Shown: one piece after another, positions 38,346 to 51,566 of the stretch
Layout: the number at the start of each line of letters is the position of its first letter
Numbering within the stretch: the first letter of the stretch is position 1
Translations under genes and position numbers: made by a program
NCBI GenBank assembly: GCA_013398295.1
Contig: VZSF01001275.1
Location: 240,641-304,640, forward strand
Direction of reading: 5' to 3'
Source of the DNA: Chionis minor
Lineage: Eukaryota; Chordata; Aves; Charadriiformes; Chionididae
DNA length: 64,000 bases
The notes under the pieces: generated by a model
The model's input: only the letters and a program-made list of their open reading frames with translations
Database searches by the model: none
Told to the model about the DNA's origin: nothing

Positions 38346-38416
38346 CGGGATGAAAAGCTCATTGAAGTCAATGAGAAGGCTCCTGCTGGTTTCACTGAGG
38401 GGTGGATTGGGTCCCA
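38346..38416. repeat. Ancient palindromic amniote repeat fragment
   Basis: Exact 8-base arms ctcattga (38358-38365) and tcaatgag (38368-38375) around a two-base spacer are followed by 'ctcctgctggtttcactgag' and 'ggattgggtccc'. That order, with a 'cattga..tcaatg' arm pair leading to a 'ggattgggccc' terminus, is a recognisable ancient amniote repeat pattern. Confidence 0.5.
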
Positions 38417-38760
38417 ACTTCAGACCTCTGAAACAAATGCAAAATTTGTTTAGTTTTGTGCTTTTGAACATTGCTCTATTTTCTAAGTAGAGTCCACAAA
38501 CAGTTATGGTTTGTTTCTGTGATCCTCTCCTCTTATGAAGTCATTCCAGCTCTTCTATCAGTAAACTTGTTGTAATATATTTCATGCTTAGTCTTCAAAG
38601 AAATGTTAACATTCACAGATAAAAGACTCTATGCTGTCCATGCCACAACTGTCACCAGAAACCCAGAAACGATGACATGAGCGGATGATAAATATCCTTA
38701 CACAAAAAAACTATTTTTCACAGGAGCCATAAGCAAGCCTTTGTTGCTCTCCCTATCTGT
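38417..38760. other. Non-coding stretch, nothing recognised
   Basis: Short unique-looking interval between a palindromic repeat fragment and the CpG-dense patch. Confidence 0.5.
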
Positions 38761-39170
38761 GAACCAAGGGATGTGTCCTCTCATGGCGATGCCTTTGGGC
38801 CGGCTGAGCGGCTGATGCAGCGTGCTGATGCCGGGCGACAGAGCAAAGCCCCTGCCCACGGTCTGATCCTGCTGTGGGGAGCGGGCGAGTGGAGCCGGGA
38901 GCGCACCAGTCATTGACTCTTCACCGAAAGAAAGCGCGCCATCCCCCACATCAGAAAGGCACCAGGAGCCTTCACACAGGTCTGCACTATATAATGGGCA
39001 GATTTTCGGCGGGGGCTCAGAAGACAAATGAAGCTTTTATCTGCTTTCCAGCCCTTCGCAATAGGAGTTTACGTTAAAGCCACTTAACCGTCTAGAGTGC
39101 AGCCCTGTGGATTACCTGTTTGTGTGAATCGAGTACATTACCTGATCACATGAGCGCCGGGGATAAGTTT
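38761..39170. promoter_or_regulatory. CpG-dense patch with TATA-like box
   Basis: I count 14 CpG dinucleotides in the 180 bases 38761-38940, an exceptional density for this window. More follow at 39001-39160. A TATA-like word (actatataatggg) lies at about 38986-38998, just downstream of the densest part. A CpG cluster next to a TATA-like element is what a small promoter or an unmethylated enhancer could look like. No open frame is convincing; 38698-39027 (minus, 109 codons) has no domain. Candidate regulatory island, possibly a non-coding RNA start. Confidence 0.35.
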
Positions 39171-42100
39171 TCTATAACTAGCTTTTCTTTGAAGGGATCT
39201 TCAGCTACTTCTGGATTCTCACAAAGAAGTGCCCCAAATGAGGCAGGATTAAGAATAAGCAATACTTCACTTCAGCTTGTGTTTCTCCAGCTTCATTTAT
39301 TTAGTTTTACTTACTTACTCAGTCACTTATTTGTGTGTCATAACAGCAGGATGAGGAATAAACCTTCCAAAGTATGCAGCTCATATAACCTTTACAGCTC
39401 CATGGGTTAAATATTATATAAAAAAGGGAGTGAGTGTCATAAAAGGAAATATCTCTTTCTGAGCTGCAATTCAGAAGGCTGTTGGTAATTTTATAAGAAT
39501 TCTCAATTTAAATTGCTAGAGTTAAAAATATTATTTTACCACACCTTCGGGTTTTTTTGTAAGTAACATTAAAAATAATTAGTTTTGCAGAACAGTTTAA
39601 AATTAAAATAACGACAAGGGATGTGTAACCTATTTAAAAACACTTTGAATGATACACCCTTTTTCAGGAAATTGCACACAGAGGAGAGGAATTAGGGAAG
39701 GTTGAACACTGGAGTCTGTGTTCTGGGGGCCTGGTCAGCTCTGTCCCTGCAGGCTTCGAGCTCACCCCACATACGGTGCTGTGTTGGGGTGCCCTCAGAA
39801 ACTGCTCTGCCACCCCTCGCTGCTCCACCCCTGGCTTGGGACTTTGTCCCCTTTTTGCTGCTGGCGGACACACCTATGTGTGCTGTCACCATTATGAGTG
39901 GGGAGAACTCTGGGGGGCTGAGGACACGAGGTCTCTCACTACCACCACCACCTCCACCAGTGCATCACCCCAACAGCTGAAGACTGGCCAATGATATTGT
40001 TAACTACCCTCTCCCTGGTGGTGTCCAGCAGCCCGTCCTTCTGGGATGGTAGTCATGCCAGAGTGTGTTGCAGTCCACTATTTTTGTTTTGAAAATACCA
40101 GCTTTCTTTTCCTACCCATTTGTCCCAGAGCAGTTATGGGCACCCAGCAGCCTCTGGCTGCCAGTGAGTCCATTTTCCTTTTGCCAGGAGCTACAAGGAC
40201 AGACAACCACTCTCAGTCCCCTGAGAAGATGTTTTGTTTGACAAGAGGCAATGAGATGGCCAGGAGTGGAACAGATCACCCCAAACCCCCAAGACCTGTG
40301 AAAAACAAAATGTGAGAGAAGGGATTACTAGGGTCAAGCTGCCTTTCTCACCAACAAAAGCAATGGAAAGCAAAAGGAGACACATCCCAAACCTTCAGAT
40401 GGTATGAGCTAGAGTCTGAAGGGAATATTTTAGGAGGAGGAAAGAGTTCATTGTTTTGAGCAGCAGGTTTCCTTTTTTTAGTGATTAATTTAAGGTTACT
40501 TTATAATGTTCCTTTAAATCTGACAACTGCCGTCTGAAGAGTGACTCCAGCACTGTGCCCACTGCCTTGTCCATGCTGAGAGGATGCTTTGTGTACAAGA
40601 GCCTGTCTTTCTTGGAAAAGCATTGCAGTTTTTTTCTTCCTTGTCGTGTTGTTCTAATAAATTAAAAGACCATTTTGACTGCAAGTCAGTACTTCTGTAC
40701 GGAAAATAACATAACTTATCACTCATCACTGGTAATAACACACTGCCTGAAGACATTCCTTTGTCAAGCCTGTTGGTGATCAGTTTATGCCCTAAAGGAT
40801 TATACTTATGCTTCAAGATAATACAACTTCAGATGATATTTTTATTCACAAAAGCACAATCTACCTTTGAAAGAATCTGAACTACTCACTGTAGTTACAT
40901 CTTGTGACAATGAGACACCTTCTCTTCAGAGGTAAGTAAAGCCAAACTCCAGATTGACAGGATAGACTGCTGTGACAGGGAGCAGGGCAGAAGGACAGAT
41001 GGAGAGGAGGAAGACTGAGGAAGCATGTTACACACCCTTTACTTGCTCTCTACAGCATAAAATGACACACAACTTCACTACAGTGTTATCTCCCTATTCT
41101 TCGGTAGACTTTTGTAGTCAATGTGATTAAAATAAAAAAGCCCCCATCCTATTTTTTTGCACTTCCTTCTTTCTTGTTCGTAGATAAATTAAAAAAACCA
41201 AACCACCAAACTATAGAACTACTTTTTTTCTTACACTGCTTATAAATATTGCTTCTTCAAGACTTTTTTTTCGCCCTGAGAATTATGTCTAGTTATTTGG
41301 TAGTATCTCATCAAATCAAACAAATAAATAAGAAATCTTTTCCTAGGAGAGTTTGTGGTTGCATTGTGTAATTAAATAGAAAACATTTGGCAGGTTCGGC
41401 TAAACAACGACTGTGCTTCCAAACCCTGATGGTGTAAATCAAACTGAAGGAAAACACGTCATGTTTATCCATTTCACAAGGACAATGAGGGTCTTACGGT
41501 GTTATTTTATGCTTGGATTTGTCCTTAATTCTCTTAATTTTGTACAAAGAGGATGACCAAATCTGAAAAGATCTGAAAAGACTACAGCCTTGCCAATTAA
41601 ATCTGTAGAAAAGCTGAGCTGGGGACTTCAATTTAACCGCACAGTTGGCACCGTGCTTGTATTTCAATATTTCAGTTGCCTTTGGCAATGAGACGAGAAT
41701 AAAATGTATCTCTGAAGTAAACAGACAGCATCTTCTTAGAAGCATAACTTCAGTTGTGTACAATCTTTATCATACATGGAAGCAAAAAGGGACTTTGCAG
41801 AGCCACATGTCCAGAGCTCTTTGTGAGTCACTTCTGCTTTGCACTCAGACGCACATGTGCTTGGTACTCGAGCTTGCAAAAGTAGATGATGACTTTGGTC
41901 CCCATTTTGTGAAGATCAGGCCCTTACTATCAAGTTAGTATAGAAAGAGTGAAAATCTACAGACAAAACAAAGATTAGAGCTTGAAATGCACCACTTCTC
42001 CCCGCAGAAAGAGTCTGCCAGAAAGCACAGTAAATTTAGTCACAGTACAATGCCTATTACTCTCAGCGCATGATTAAAGCTGCTTTCTCTTGGACCACAC

Positions 42101-45100
42101 ACACATGGAGTCTGTCCCCCTCTTGGGAGAAATGTCTCCTTCTGCCCACGGCCCAGATGAATTATAGTCACAACCACTTTGAAGATTTACAGAACACACA
42201 AAGGGGCAACCTGAAACAATAATGGTATTTCCCTGAAACACGTCTCTCCTCAATGAAGGCATTTTCTCAGGAATATGCAAGACATGATTCCAGTTTTCCG
42301 AGACAACACTCATTATTACAAAGCCATTTCAGAAATAACTTGAATTTCTCATTGCTCTAAATCCCATGACTTTATAGCCAGGTGCAAAAATCCTGGGGAA
42401 AAGGTGTGGGAAGCTGCGGGGCGACAGTCCCTCAGTGACGTTTTCTGGCATTGTGAATTTGGCTCTGTTACATGGCAGAAATCGTTCACAGTGTCCCCAC
42501 CCTGGCTGCATGCTGCCTGTCCTCTCTCCCTTGGCTGAATAAATATTTCCATCAGGGAATTCATTCCGTGCAGGGTCTCTTTTCCCTGGGGAGCTACCAG
42601 CAGTTTTTTAAACATGGGGGTTTAGATCTGGGCTTCTACAAAGAAAAATAAGTTCACGGAAAGCAGTGTGTCCCTACCAGCTGGTTCTCGAGGTACTTGG
42701 AATTTTGGGCTAGCTCACCCGCCTAGGGACCTAGCCTCACCCCACATTCCACTTTAATCTAGGCTGGAATTTGTCCTCTTTGCAGTGACGAAGGAAATCC
42801 TATCATGTCAGTGCTGACAGTCAGTTTGTATTTTTCTGCAGAAGCCACAATCACCTGGGAAGAGCCGTAGCACAATACGGCAGTGGGAAGGGCCCTGCCA
42901 GCAGACCCAGGCAGACGTACCAGGCAATGGGTCATGGGTCAGTGGAGATGAGACTTTGCCATGGAGAAGCCTTGTCTTGTCAAATCTGCATCCTGTTCCC
43001 CCAACGTAGTCTGAAGTAGGCAATGATTTGGCTATGGCTTGCTTTGGGGATTTGTGAGAGGCAGCCCTGTAAAAGCTGAATCATCTCCACCAGGTTGCAC
43101 TGGCTAAGACAAGGTGGGACAGCCCTTCCGAAAGCTCTTCCTACTGATGTTGTCTGTGGCATACAGTGTTGCAGGCTGCAGGGTTTTAATAAGTTTAATT
43201 AAGGTTGCTTTTAAACAGCAAATTTTCCAGTTTTATTGAGATGGTTCCTGAAACTTTGCGAGTAGATCGAAACCCACCTTTTGTAACTTATTTCCAAAGA
43301 AAAAAGCTGATACAGAAAGTATTTTGAGAGAGATATTTGCTTTCCATGGAAAACTTCAATAGCTATTTAGACACAAAAAGGAAAAAGGCCTAAACCTGAA
43401 AAGATTCTGGGTTTTAGTCAAAAATACAATACTCTGTTTTGGAGGTGATGCCACAGTGCCCCATGGGAGATGGGGTTCAGTTGCCTCATATCTCCACCCA
43501 GTTTAAGGGACAGGCTTCTGACCAAAAGACCTCTTTTATGGTACAGCATGAGTGACTACTGGTTAAGTTCTTTTCCCTCATCTACAGCCCTGTTTTGCAG
43601 GACACCCTGCTCACAGCAGATGACGGATGAATGTGGCATTATGGTCACAATTCTCACAAGGTCCCGTGGCAGTACTTTTGATTCATTATTTGGCGTGTTC
43701 ACTGGAAAGCATTCAGGTTTTAATTTTTTTCAGATTTTGATTTTTCCCAAGAATGCTGAACTATTCCTTAGAGAAATAAAAACAATCTCCAATTGGTTAT
43801 AGCTAAAGGTCCAACAGGTGGGCTTCCCCCTATTTGCTATGTATTTGGCCTTTATATGTAATTCTTTCTGAATTTTGACATGTGTTTTGACAACTGAAGT
43901 CAGGCTCTCAAGCATTTCCCAGGCATCCCAGGGGAGCAGGTGATGTGTATCAAACCCTTTTGGTCCCATCCTTACGGGCTGTGTTTGGAGTACCCGAATG
44001 CCATCCCCAGCTGCTGGGAGGGGGCTGGGTGTTGTACTGAGGACTGAACCAGGAAAACACTGTGGTGATGGTAAAAGTGTGCCCACTCTAATCCTGTATC
44101 ACAGTTGAGCTTAGTTTTCTGTAGAAATATTTACCAAATATTATTTGGTATTTGTTTTAAAGTAAGTCAATTTCAATAGGAATTGATGTAAAGAATGCAT
44201 CATTAAAATGTTCATGATCTTTATGTTACATGTTGTCATTATTAAAAGTAAAATGTAAATAATGTTAAAATACCATGTTTTATGACAGTAAATTCACTCA
44301 TTTTCAGAAGAACTTGAAAAATGGAATTTGAGGATTTCTACAAGATTTTTTCCATTTGTCATCCATTTATGTTTGTATTTCTAGTATTTTGATTACAACT
44401 AGTTTCAGTCTAAATAGCCAGTCCAATAATCAGACTGCACAGTTTGTGGAATTACCTGAGCTTTCAGAAGATGTGAGTTTGTAGGACTTGCACAGAAGAC
44501 CTTAGTGTAGACGAATTCTTTTCATGTGGGGTGCATAGAAAACAGATACTGGCATTTTCAACGGTTTCTCAGCATTAGTGAAGCAGCAGCCCACATCGCT
44601 GGGGTTAGGTGGCCACCATGTGGTAATACAGAGGAAAATTAAACTGAATTTTCACTTGCTGCATCTAGTTTTTCTGCAGACGACTTGCAGAAGTGCATAC
44701 ATTCATTTTCTCAAGGACATTCCTTGGATAATTTCCTCTTCATTTACTGAAGTCAGTAAAAAATTAGATCATTTAAAACAGCATCAGAATCACAGTACAG
44801 GAATTATCCTTGCAATGGATTTAATCTTTCTGCCTGGAAGGCAAGTTTTATTAGAGAAAAAAATAATTTCTGTGTAACTTCCAAAACACAGTGATGGGTA
44901 AATAGACAAACCCAGTACCTGTACCTGAATTCATAGACAGAAAATGATGACATTGAAAATATATGGAAAACATATGTTTGAATTTGAATCACCACATAGT
45001 TTAATGGAGAGCTGTTTGACATCTCTTAGGAGTAAGAGACGGGCCCTGAAGAGGCAATTCCTTCAGCTCCAGGAAATAACTTCTTTATTCATCTTGAAAA

Positions 45101-46304
45101 GTCCAGTTTCTAAATTCCTTTCAATGAACATAAATGATGATGTAAAGGATATACATGGCGATTTGCTTTGCATACAAATGGTGACTAATATTTATTTCTG
45201 GTAACATAGTCACTTTTACTGTTCAGCAAATTGGAATCTGGGAAAGAAAGTAAGTGAGCATCCTGTAAGGATCCAGGAGTTAGTAGGTGAAGGCAGACAG
45301 GTTGGTTCTGCAGTGACTGTACATGACCTGGTTTGCCAAGCCACCACTACCACCAAACATATAGGCAATAAAATTGGTCTGGACACAATCAGGAGGGAAT
45401 TTCTCTGGATGTCCAGTTAGAAATAACATTGGAAAGTCAAATGGAAGTTCTGAAAAATTTTCTTTCTGCTCAAAGTTCACACTTGTCCAATGTTACTTCA
45501 CTAGCCTTCATAAAGATGCTTTAGTAATCATTTTTTAACATCATCTGAAAATTTAACCCAGAGCTGACTTATTCCAGCTATAGCTAGAAATCAGATGTAC
45601 TCTGTTGCACCAGCAAACTTCCTCCAGACTATCAGTGTACTCTGGAACAAGAGGATAACATTTCCACTTTGTGCTTTCTTGCTTGTTGTTTTCTTGATGG
45701 ATTCCAAGAGAGTAAAAAAGAAATGCCCACATTTCCATTGCCCCAAGTCTCCTGTGTTCAGGGACATGGGTCCTTGAAACAGAGTTAATGAAAGGCCAAG
45801 GGAGAAATGTTTGTATGAGCTCCCTGTTAAATATTGGCAGATAGCACTATGAGACACATTTGCTTCATGTTAATGCTCAGCCAAGATTAACTTGTACAGC
45901 AAATATTGACCCAAACAATGACATTCTGGCAAAGGAATCATCAATTACAGTTTTGTGGTATGTCCCTCTCCTAAACACCTCCCCTGTAATTTTCGTGCCA
46001 TGCTCCCAGCATACATTTTGGGGTAGTATAATATAAGACCTTTTTTTCCTGTAGACAATTTTATTAAATCCAGTTACTTGCTCTGCATAAGCTGCATACG
46101 CTGCCTTGGGTGGCTAAAACCTCCAAATTAATGGATTTAGGATACAAGGTCTAGAAAGGACTGCTCCCAGGCAAATTCTTATTTTTGCCTGAAAAGTCCT
46201 TTCTGAGTGTAAACAAGGCAAATAACCCTCATCCAATGAAGATGATAGGAATGTGCTTAATGTTATTTCCACTCAGTAAAATACATAAAAATATTTTAAG
46301 AACT
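39171..46304. other. Long non-coding stretch, minor GC-rich part near 39.8 kb
   Basis: No gene recognised. 39700-39980 is GC-richer and ends in a short CCA run (39940-39960), giving overlapping frames of about 70-90 codons. A 10-base word (atctgaaaag) is doubled at about 41561-41580. A donor-like GAG|GTAAGT lies near 40929-40937. Frames near 43470-44086 (about 110-118 codons) resemble nothing known. Confidence 0.45.
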
Positions 46305-46350
46305 GAATGTGCTTAAGCATGCGCTTATGTGTTTTGCTAACTCAGGCTCT
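46305..46350. repeat. Ancient amniote repeat fragment (acttaagcac type, reversed)
   Basis: 'gtgcttaagcatgcgcttatgtgttttgctaactcaggc' is the opposite-sense counterpart of the block at 36328-36378, with the same 'cttaagca.gcgctta.gtgttttgc' order. Short and degraded, but the order is specific. Confidence 0.45.
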
Positions 46351-47052
46351 TTATACCTGAATTTCAGTTCTGTCAAAGGGGATAATAATACTTTATGCTT
46401 ATTCTCCTTTTCTCTTCTATACTTAGTATTTAAGCCCTTTGGCACAAGAAAGATCTTTCTTTGTATTTTGGAGTTGAATGGTAATGATGCATTGAGCCTG
46501 TAGGCACTAATGCTATGAAGTACTCTAAAATAAATTCCAATAACTTATATATGTACATGTATATCTGATTTAACATTTATTTATTTGTATGTTCATCCCA
46601 TCCATTTTTCCCTGTGAGATATTTCCTACTGATAAAGCCAAAGTTGTGCTTTTTAGTCAAGCCTTGAGAGATGTGCTTGCCAATGAGTTAATCAGAGTAA
46701 ATAGTTCACATTACCTTTGACTAACACCTTTCTGAATTTTGTTGAAAATTATGAATACTTTTAAAACAGTAACAGTAAGGCCATTTTATGATTAGGTGAT
46801 ATGTTGCCTGTTAAGCCCTCTCTCAGGCTCAGAGCAGTTGCTAGTTCTGCATTCATTTACCTAATAGTAGAACAGAAAACAGAAGCTACAAACACAGGAT
46901 TTTTTATGTCTCAGTTTCTGATTTTGTACTAAGCAGCTTCCAAACGTAGTGGTATGACCATGTCTTTGACATCCTACCTCAGAAAGAATGCCTTCTGAAA
47001 ATGTTGTCAGATACAGGCCTAAACTTTAATTTATCATCTATGGTACATCATC
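46351..47052. other. Non-coding stretch, nothing recognised
   Basis: AT-rich unique-looking sequence. Confidence 0.5.
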
Positions 47053-47082
47053 CTCTGCTCTGCTCTGCTCTGCTCTGCTCTG
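47053..47082 (+). repeat. (CTCTG)6 microsatellite
   Basis: Six perfect CTCTG units followed by a pyrimidine-rich run to about 47100. The reverse strand reads CAGAG repeats, giving an artefactual SRAEQ peptide repeat in one frame. Likely length-polymorphic. Confidence 0.97.
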
Positions 47083-50000
47083 CTCTCCTCTCCCTTCCCC
47101 CGCATCCCAGTTCTGGGCTAACCACAAACTCCATTCCCCTCTGAAACTGTTTGTAGCTCCCATTATCATATGCAGTTTGGCAGATTCAATAGTTCTGCAG
47201 AGTATACGATTTCTGGAAGCTTGCATTCCTGATTTTGTCATCCTTGCATTAAAAGCTCTTCATACGACCACTGATTCCGTTTTGCCTGGTGACTCAGCTG
47301 GTCCTCTGCTTCCACCAGGGAGCACTATCACACTACTTGGTGTCTCCCGGTTCTCATCTTTGAAGACTAAGCTTAAAATGTGAAATATTCTTCACATTTG
47401 CTTGTAAAATGTACTGTTACAGTTCTGCTTGTATGAGCTTATTTTTTTATAGATAGGTATTTTACAGGATACTTCAGCTACGTGGTGCTGAACCAGCCAG
47501 ACAATGCAATGACCTTCTTGTCTAATTGTTAATCTGCGGCTTTATCATTCTGTAAAGCTGAACTTCCACTGACGTGTTACTACTCAGTAGCAAGAGTGAA
47601 TCAAAAATGACATTATTCAGTTTACAGTTTTTATATTAATTTTTATTTTATTTTATTTTTTATATTAATACAGCTCTCTTGTGATACCTCATTTGCTGAG
47701 TATCTTCGAAGATCTTTTCAACCATTTCACAAGCCTCCCAGCTGACTTTGGTTTTTACCTCCCACTCGACATCTAGGTCTACTGAGGACTGACTTCAGTG
47801 TTCCTACAAGCAAGGCTGTACTCCTCACTGCTTCTTACGCTGCTTTCACCACGGGTGACCTGACCAGTAACAGGACTGCATCAGATCCTCAGGCCACAGC
47901 ACAGCACCTCTGTTTTTATATTTTCTTCACAATCTACAAGCTCTTATACATCAGTTCAGACAGGGAGCAAAACATAATGAAATGCAGCTTGCCCTTGGAG
48001 TGAAGGGTTTGCAGGCAGACAGCATTCCCATAGGCAGAAGGACCCCCAAAAGAGGGGTCCTTGTGCTCTAACATCCTACCAAAAGGTCCTGCTGTGCTGG
48101 TAGCCCCATCAGGCAGGGTGAAGACACACTGAGCACATTCACCAGCCAGAAGGCCAGAAGCAAACGCCACAGCAGGGTTTCAGGTTTCTTGAGTATCTTC
48201 AGTGCAGAAGACTTGAAGGTCTCTAAAAGCAGCTTGGGTCCTCAGGTTCAGAGTTAACACTCTCCCCATCTTTCTCCTCCCCATCCAGCTTCTCACTACC
48301 CCAACCTGAAGGCTGGGTTCCAGTTTAGTCCAGTATTCTTCCTCCACGCTCAACCCAGTGCTGCAAATGAAGGTCATACACATTGGTAAGATAACACCAG
48401 GGAGAAGATACAGGGTAGAACAGTTGACACTTTAACGGAGGACTTTGTTTTGAGAGCCCATGAGAAAAGCCTGTTGCTTCCAATTGTAAACAAAAGAGCA
48501 CCAAACAGAAACCTTTCTCTGAAGTTCAGGTTTCTTGACCCTGAAAAATAGTGGGATTTAGCTGACTGCCATGTTTTTAAAAGAAAAAAAATTGCACACA
48601 TTGGTATAAACTGCTTTTCATTCCCTTGCAAAAAACTTCGCAGTTTAGTCTTACATCTCTCAGACAGACCTATTTTACCCATTAAGAGTTCCTTTTCTGT
48701 GTTTCTCTGATGATGATGAGTCTGTGCATTTACATTCCCAGCCTGAATATTACACTTTGACTGATGCTGTGCTGTTCACATTCATGACTCCTATCAGGAC
48801 AGGTTGAACACTCAGGACAGGGGTTAGTGGTCCATGTCTACTCTTGTTCAGGCCTCTGATAATTTTAAAAGCTCATAGTTAATATATTGGGAGAAAACTA
48901 TTGCTGCCTTGGAGATTTCAAGACATAATTGTAGTTATTGGTTACACAAATAAAACTCTTCCCTGAGCACTGGGGAAGAGACAACTGCAGATTTCTTAGA
49001 TAATAAAAGTTACTTATTCAGCAACAATTAAAGCGCCTGAGTCAAACTAAAAGCAACTGCTACGTTGTGGTTTTTTTCCTTTTCTTGATAATTTGTCTCA
49101 CTGGAAGTGCACAGGGTAGCTGACTACATGGGAAATGCTTTCTGTGCTCAGGACCACATTTATCCAGCTGTACCCAGAACAGCTTGCTCTCAAGTGACTC
49201 ATTTTCTAAATGTGAGGAATTTAGGATTTGACAGGTATAGGAACACTAACTTCCACTAGCAGTTCTGAACATGTGAAGCTAACATATGTATTTTTTCAGT
49301 TTAGCCAGTGTTTCAATTTTATGTAACAAAAAGCACAGACAATACTTCATCTGCTTAGGTCCGCATGACTAAGAAAGCGGTGAAGCTTTATTGACGACAG
49401 AAATAACTTGTTAAAATGAACAAAATTACATTGATCTTCAGTACTGGGTCAGGTCAAGATGCCCATAACTTTGTCCATTTTCAGATTTCTTTTCAAGATT
49501 CAGGCCTTGCTTGCCAAAAGATGAAACTACATGGGTTCATGGATGTTTTGCAAGCCTGTAAAAATCAGTGATTTTGTCTTAAAGTAGGGAAAAGTGATTT
49601 AAGTGGAATCTCACTCTAAGGGTTCTGTTTTGTTTGAACTTAAAACTCACGTGGTACAAAAAGAATTGAAAAACAAATTGAAAACCAGAAGGTGAAACTA
49701 AATCCAATGAGGTCCTATCAGTTCAGGATAACAAATCAGACTGAATGTCCTTTCAAGTCTGTGCTTGAAACCAGTTACAAAACTATCTGTGGAAATGTAC
49801 ATATAAGTGAAGAGGAAAAGGTTAATATATACTCTTCTAAAATATTTTTGGGGATTTTTGCTTCTAATTCTTTCCTCAGATATCTCTAGCCTAGAAAAGC
49901 ATTGAGTGAGGGGTTTTTTTGGGAGGGGTGGGGAAGAGGGAGAAACACGAGTGTTGTAGTTGAACCATACTTCTTTCATTTTCTATTTTTCTTCTAAAAT

Positions 50001-50379
50001 GTCTGAACTGTTCCAGTATTTTAACTCAGATTACCAACACATATTTTTTTGGAACATATTATTTTGTTCTTCCAAGTTCTGTCTTGTGACAGATGTACTA
50101 AATGTCATAGGAAAGAAATCCATGTTTTCCAACCTTTAAATAGACATTGTCTCTGCTCTGTCCCCCATGCTGTCCACTGAGCTTGTGCTCCTGTATATGA
50201 CAGTGACATTAAAAGCATCCCAAGACTCAAAACAATGTGTGACAATTTTCAGATGGAGTAGTTGCTAGGGAAGAGTTCCTGGAAGCCAGAAGCTTTGCTG
50301 GATAAATATGTCTACTGTCCTTGCAAGTTGAGTACTATCAAGACACAAGACAAAACTGTTATGTAAGGAGCAATGCAGG
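47083..50379. other. Non-coding stretch with a (TTTTA)n-like tract
   Basis: No gene recognised. A T/A tract of TTTTA units bracketed by two tatattaat words lies at about 47630-47668. Frames up to 102 codons (48374-48682, minus) lack family resemblance. Confidence 0.5.
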
Positions 50380-50679
50380 ATTCACAGACTCACAGAATAA
50401 CTGGTTATGGTAGACAGCTCTAAAGATCATATAGTACAACCACCAGCTCAAAGAAGGGTCATCTAGGGCAAATTGCTCAGGACCATGTTCACTCAGGTTT
50501 TTAATAGCTCTGAGAATGGAAACTCTACAACCTCCCCGGACAGCCTGTTCCAGTGTTCGACCACTCTAACAGTAGAAAAATTTCATGTGGTTTACTTTGT
50601 GCCCATTGTGTCCCATTGTGGGGCACTACTGAGAAAAGTCTGGCTCTGTCTTCTTTAACGCCTCTTCCTCATTAGATAT

Positions 50680-50934
50680 TTATACGCATTGAAGAAGTGT
50701 CCCTGAGCCTTGCCTTCTCCAGAGTGAACAGTCCCTCTCCTCATATGTCTGGTCCCCCAATCCTTTAATCTTTTTCATGGCTCTTTGCTGGTCTTTCTGC
50801 AGAAAGTCTGTGTCTGTCTTGTACCTGGGAGCCCAGACCTGGACCCATGACTCTAGATGTGTCTCATCAGTGCCGAATAGAGAAGAACAACCTCCTAATG
50901 CAGACAAGGGAGCTGTTTGCCTTCTTTGCTGCAA
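50680..50934 (-). pseudogene. CR1 ORF2 remnant, region downstream of RT palm
   Basis: An 84-codon minus-strand open segment containing ESWVQVWAPRYKTDTDFLQ and QQRAMKKIKGLGDQTYEER, both characteristic of the CR1 ORF2 C-terminal third. After the latter block the reading frame is lost. Part of the 50380-52690 element. Confidence 0.8.
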
Positions 50935-51109
50935 GGGTGTATTGCTAGGTCATGTTCAACTTGTTGTTCCCCAAGGTCCTCAGGGCCTTCTCTGCAAAGC
51001 TGCTTCCCAGCCCGCCCATTCCCAGCCAGTACTGGTGCATGGTGCCATTCTTCCCCATATGTAGGACCTGGCATTTCTCTTTGTTTAGCAAGATGGGATT
51101 CTTGTCAGC

Positions 51110-51403
51110 CTATTTCTCCAGCTTGTTGAGGTCCCTCTGAGTGGCAGGACAGCCATTTATTCTGTGAGCCACTCCTCCTAGTTGTGTATCATCTGCAAAC
51201 TTGCTCAGGATGCATTCTGTCCCATCATACAGGCCATGAATGTAGATGCTAAACAGTGTTGTCCACAGCACTAACCCTCGAGATACTCCACTAGTGACTG
51301 GCGTCCAGCTGGACCTTGCACTGCTGATCACAACCCCGTGAGCCTGGCTGTTCAACAAGTTTCTGGTCCAATTCTGTGTCCACTTATCTGGCTTGTACTT
51401 CAT
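51110..51403 (-). pseudogene. CR1 reverse transcriptase palm remnant
   Basis: A 97-codon minus-strand open segment of the RT domain. The catalytic FADD box (the Y/FxDD motif) is intact at residues 69-72 (codons near 51199-51188), followed by TQLGG. Upstream, residues 36-47 (VTSGVSRGLVLW) are a worn version of the conserved 'SGVPQGS.LGP' RT motif. The segment has lost its continuity with the upstream RT portion at 51567-51914, so no enzyme is made. Confidence 0.88.
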
Positions 51404-51566
51404 CAGTTTGTAATGTGGCTGTTATGGCAGACAGCATTGAAAGCCTGACTAAATTGCTGTCCCCTCATCCACCGAGCTAGTCATCTTAGTCTTAGAAGGC
51501 TTCAGGTAGGCCAAGCCTGATTTCCCCTTTGTAAAACCTGTTGACTACTCCCAGTCATCTTCTGCT

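Noticed and set aside
47038..47241. Peptide with SRAEQ repeats
   Set aside because: Direct translation of the (CTCTG)6 microsatellite.
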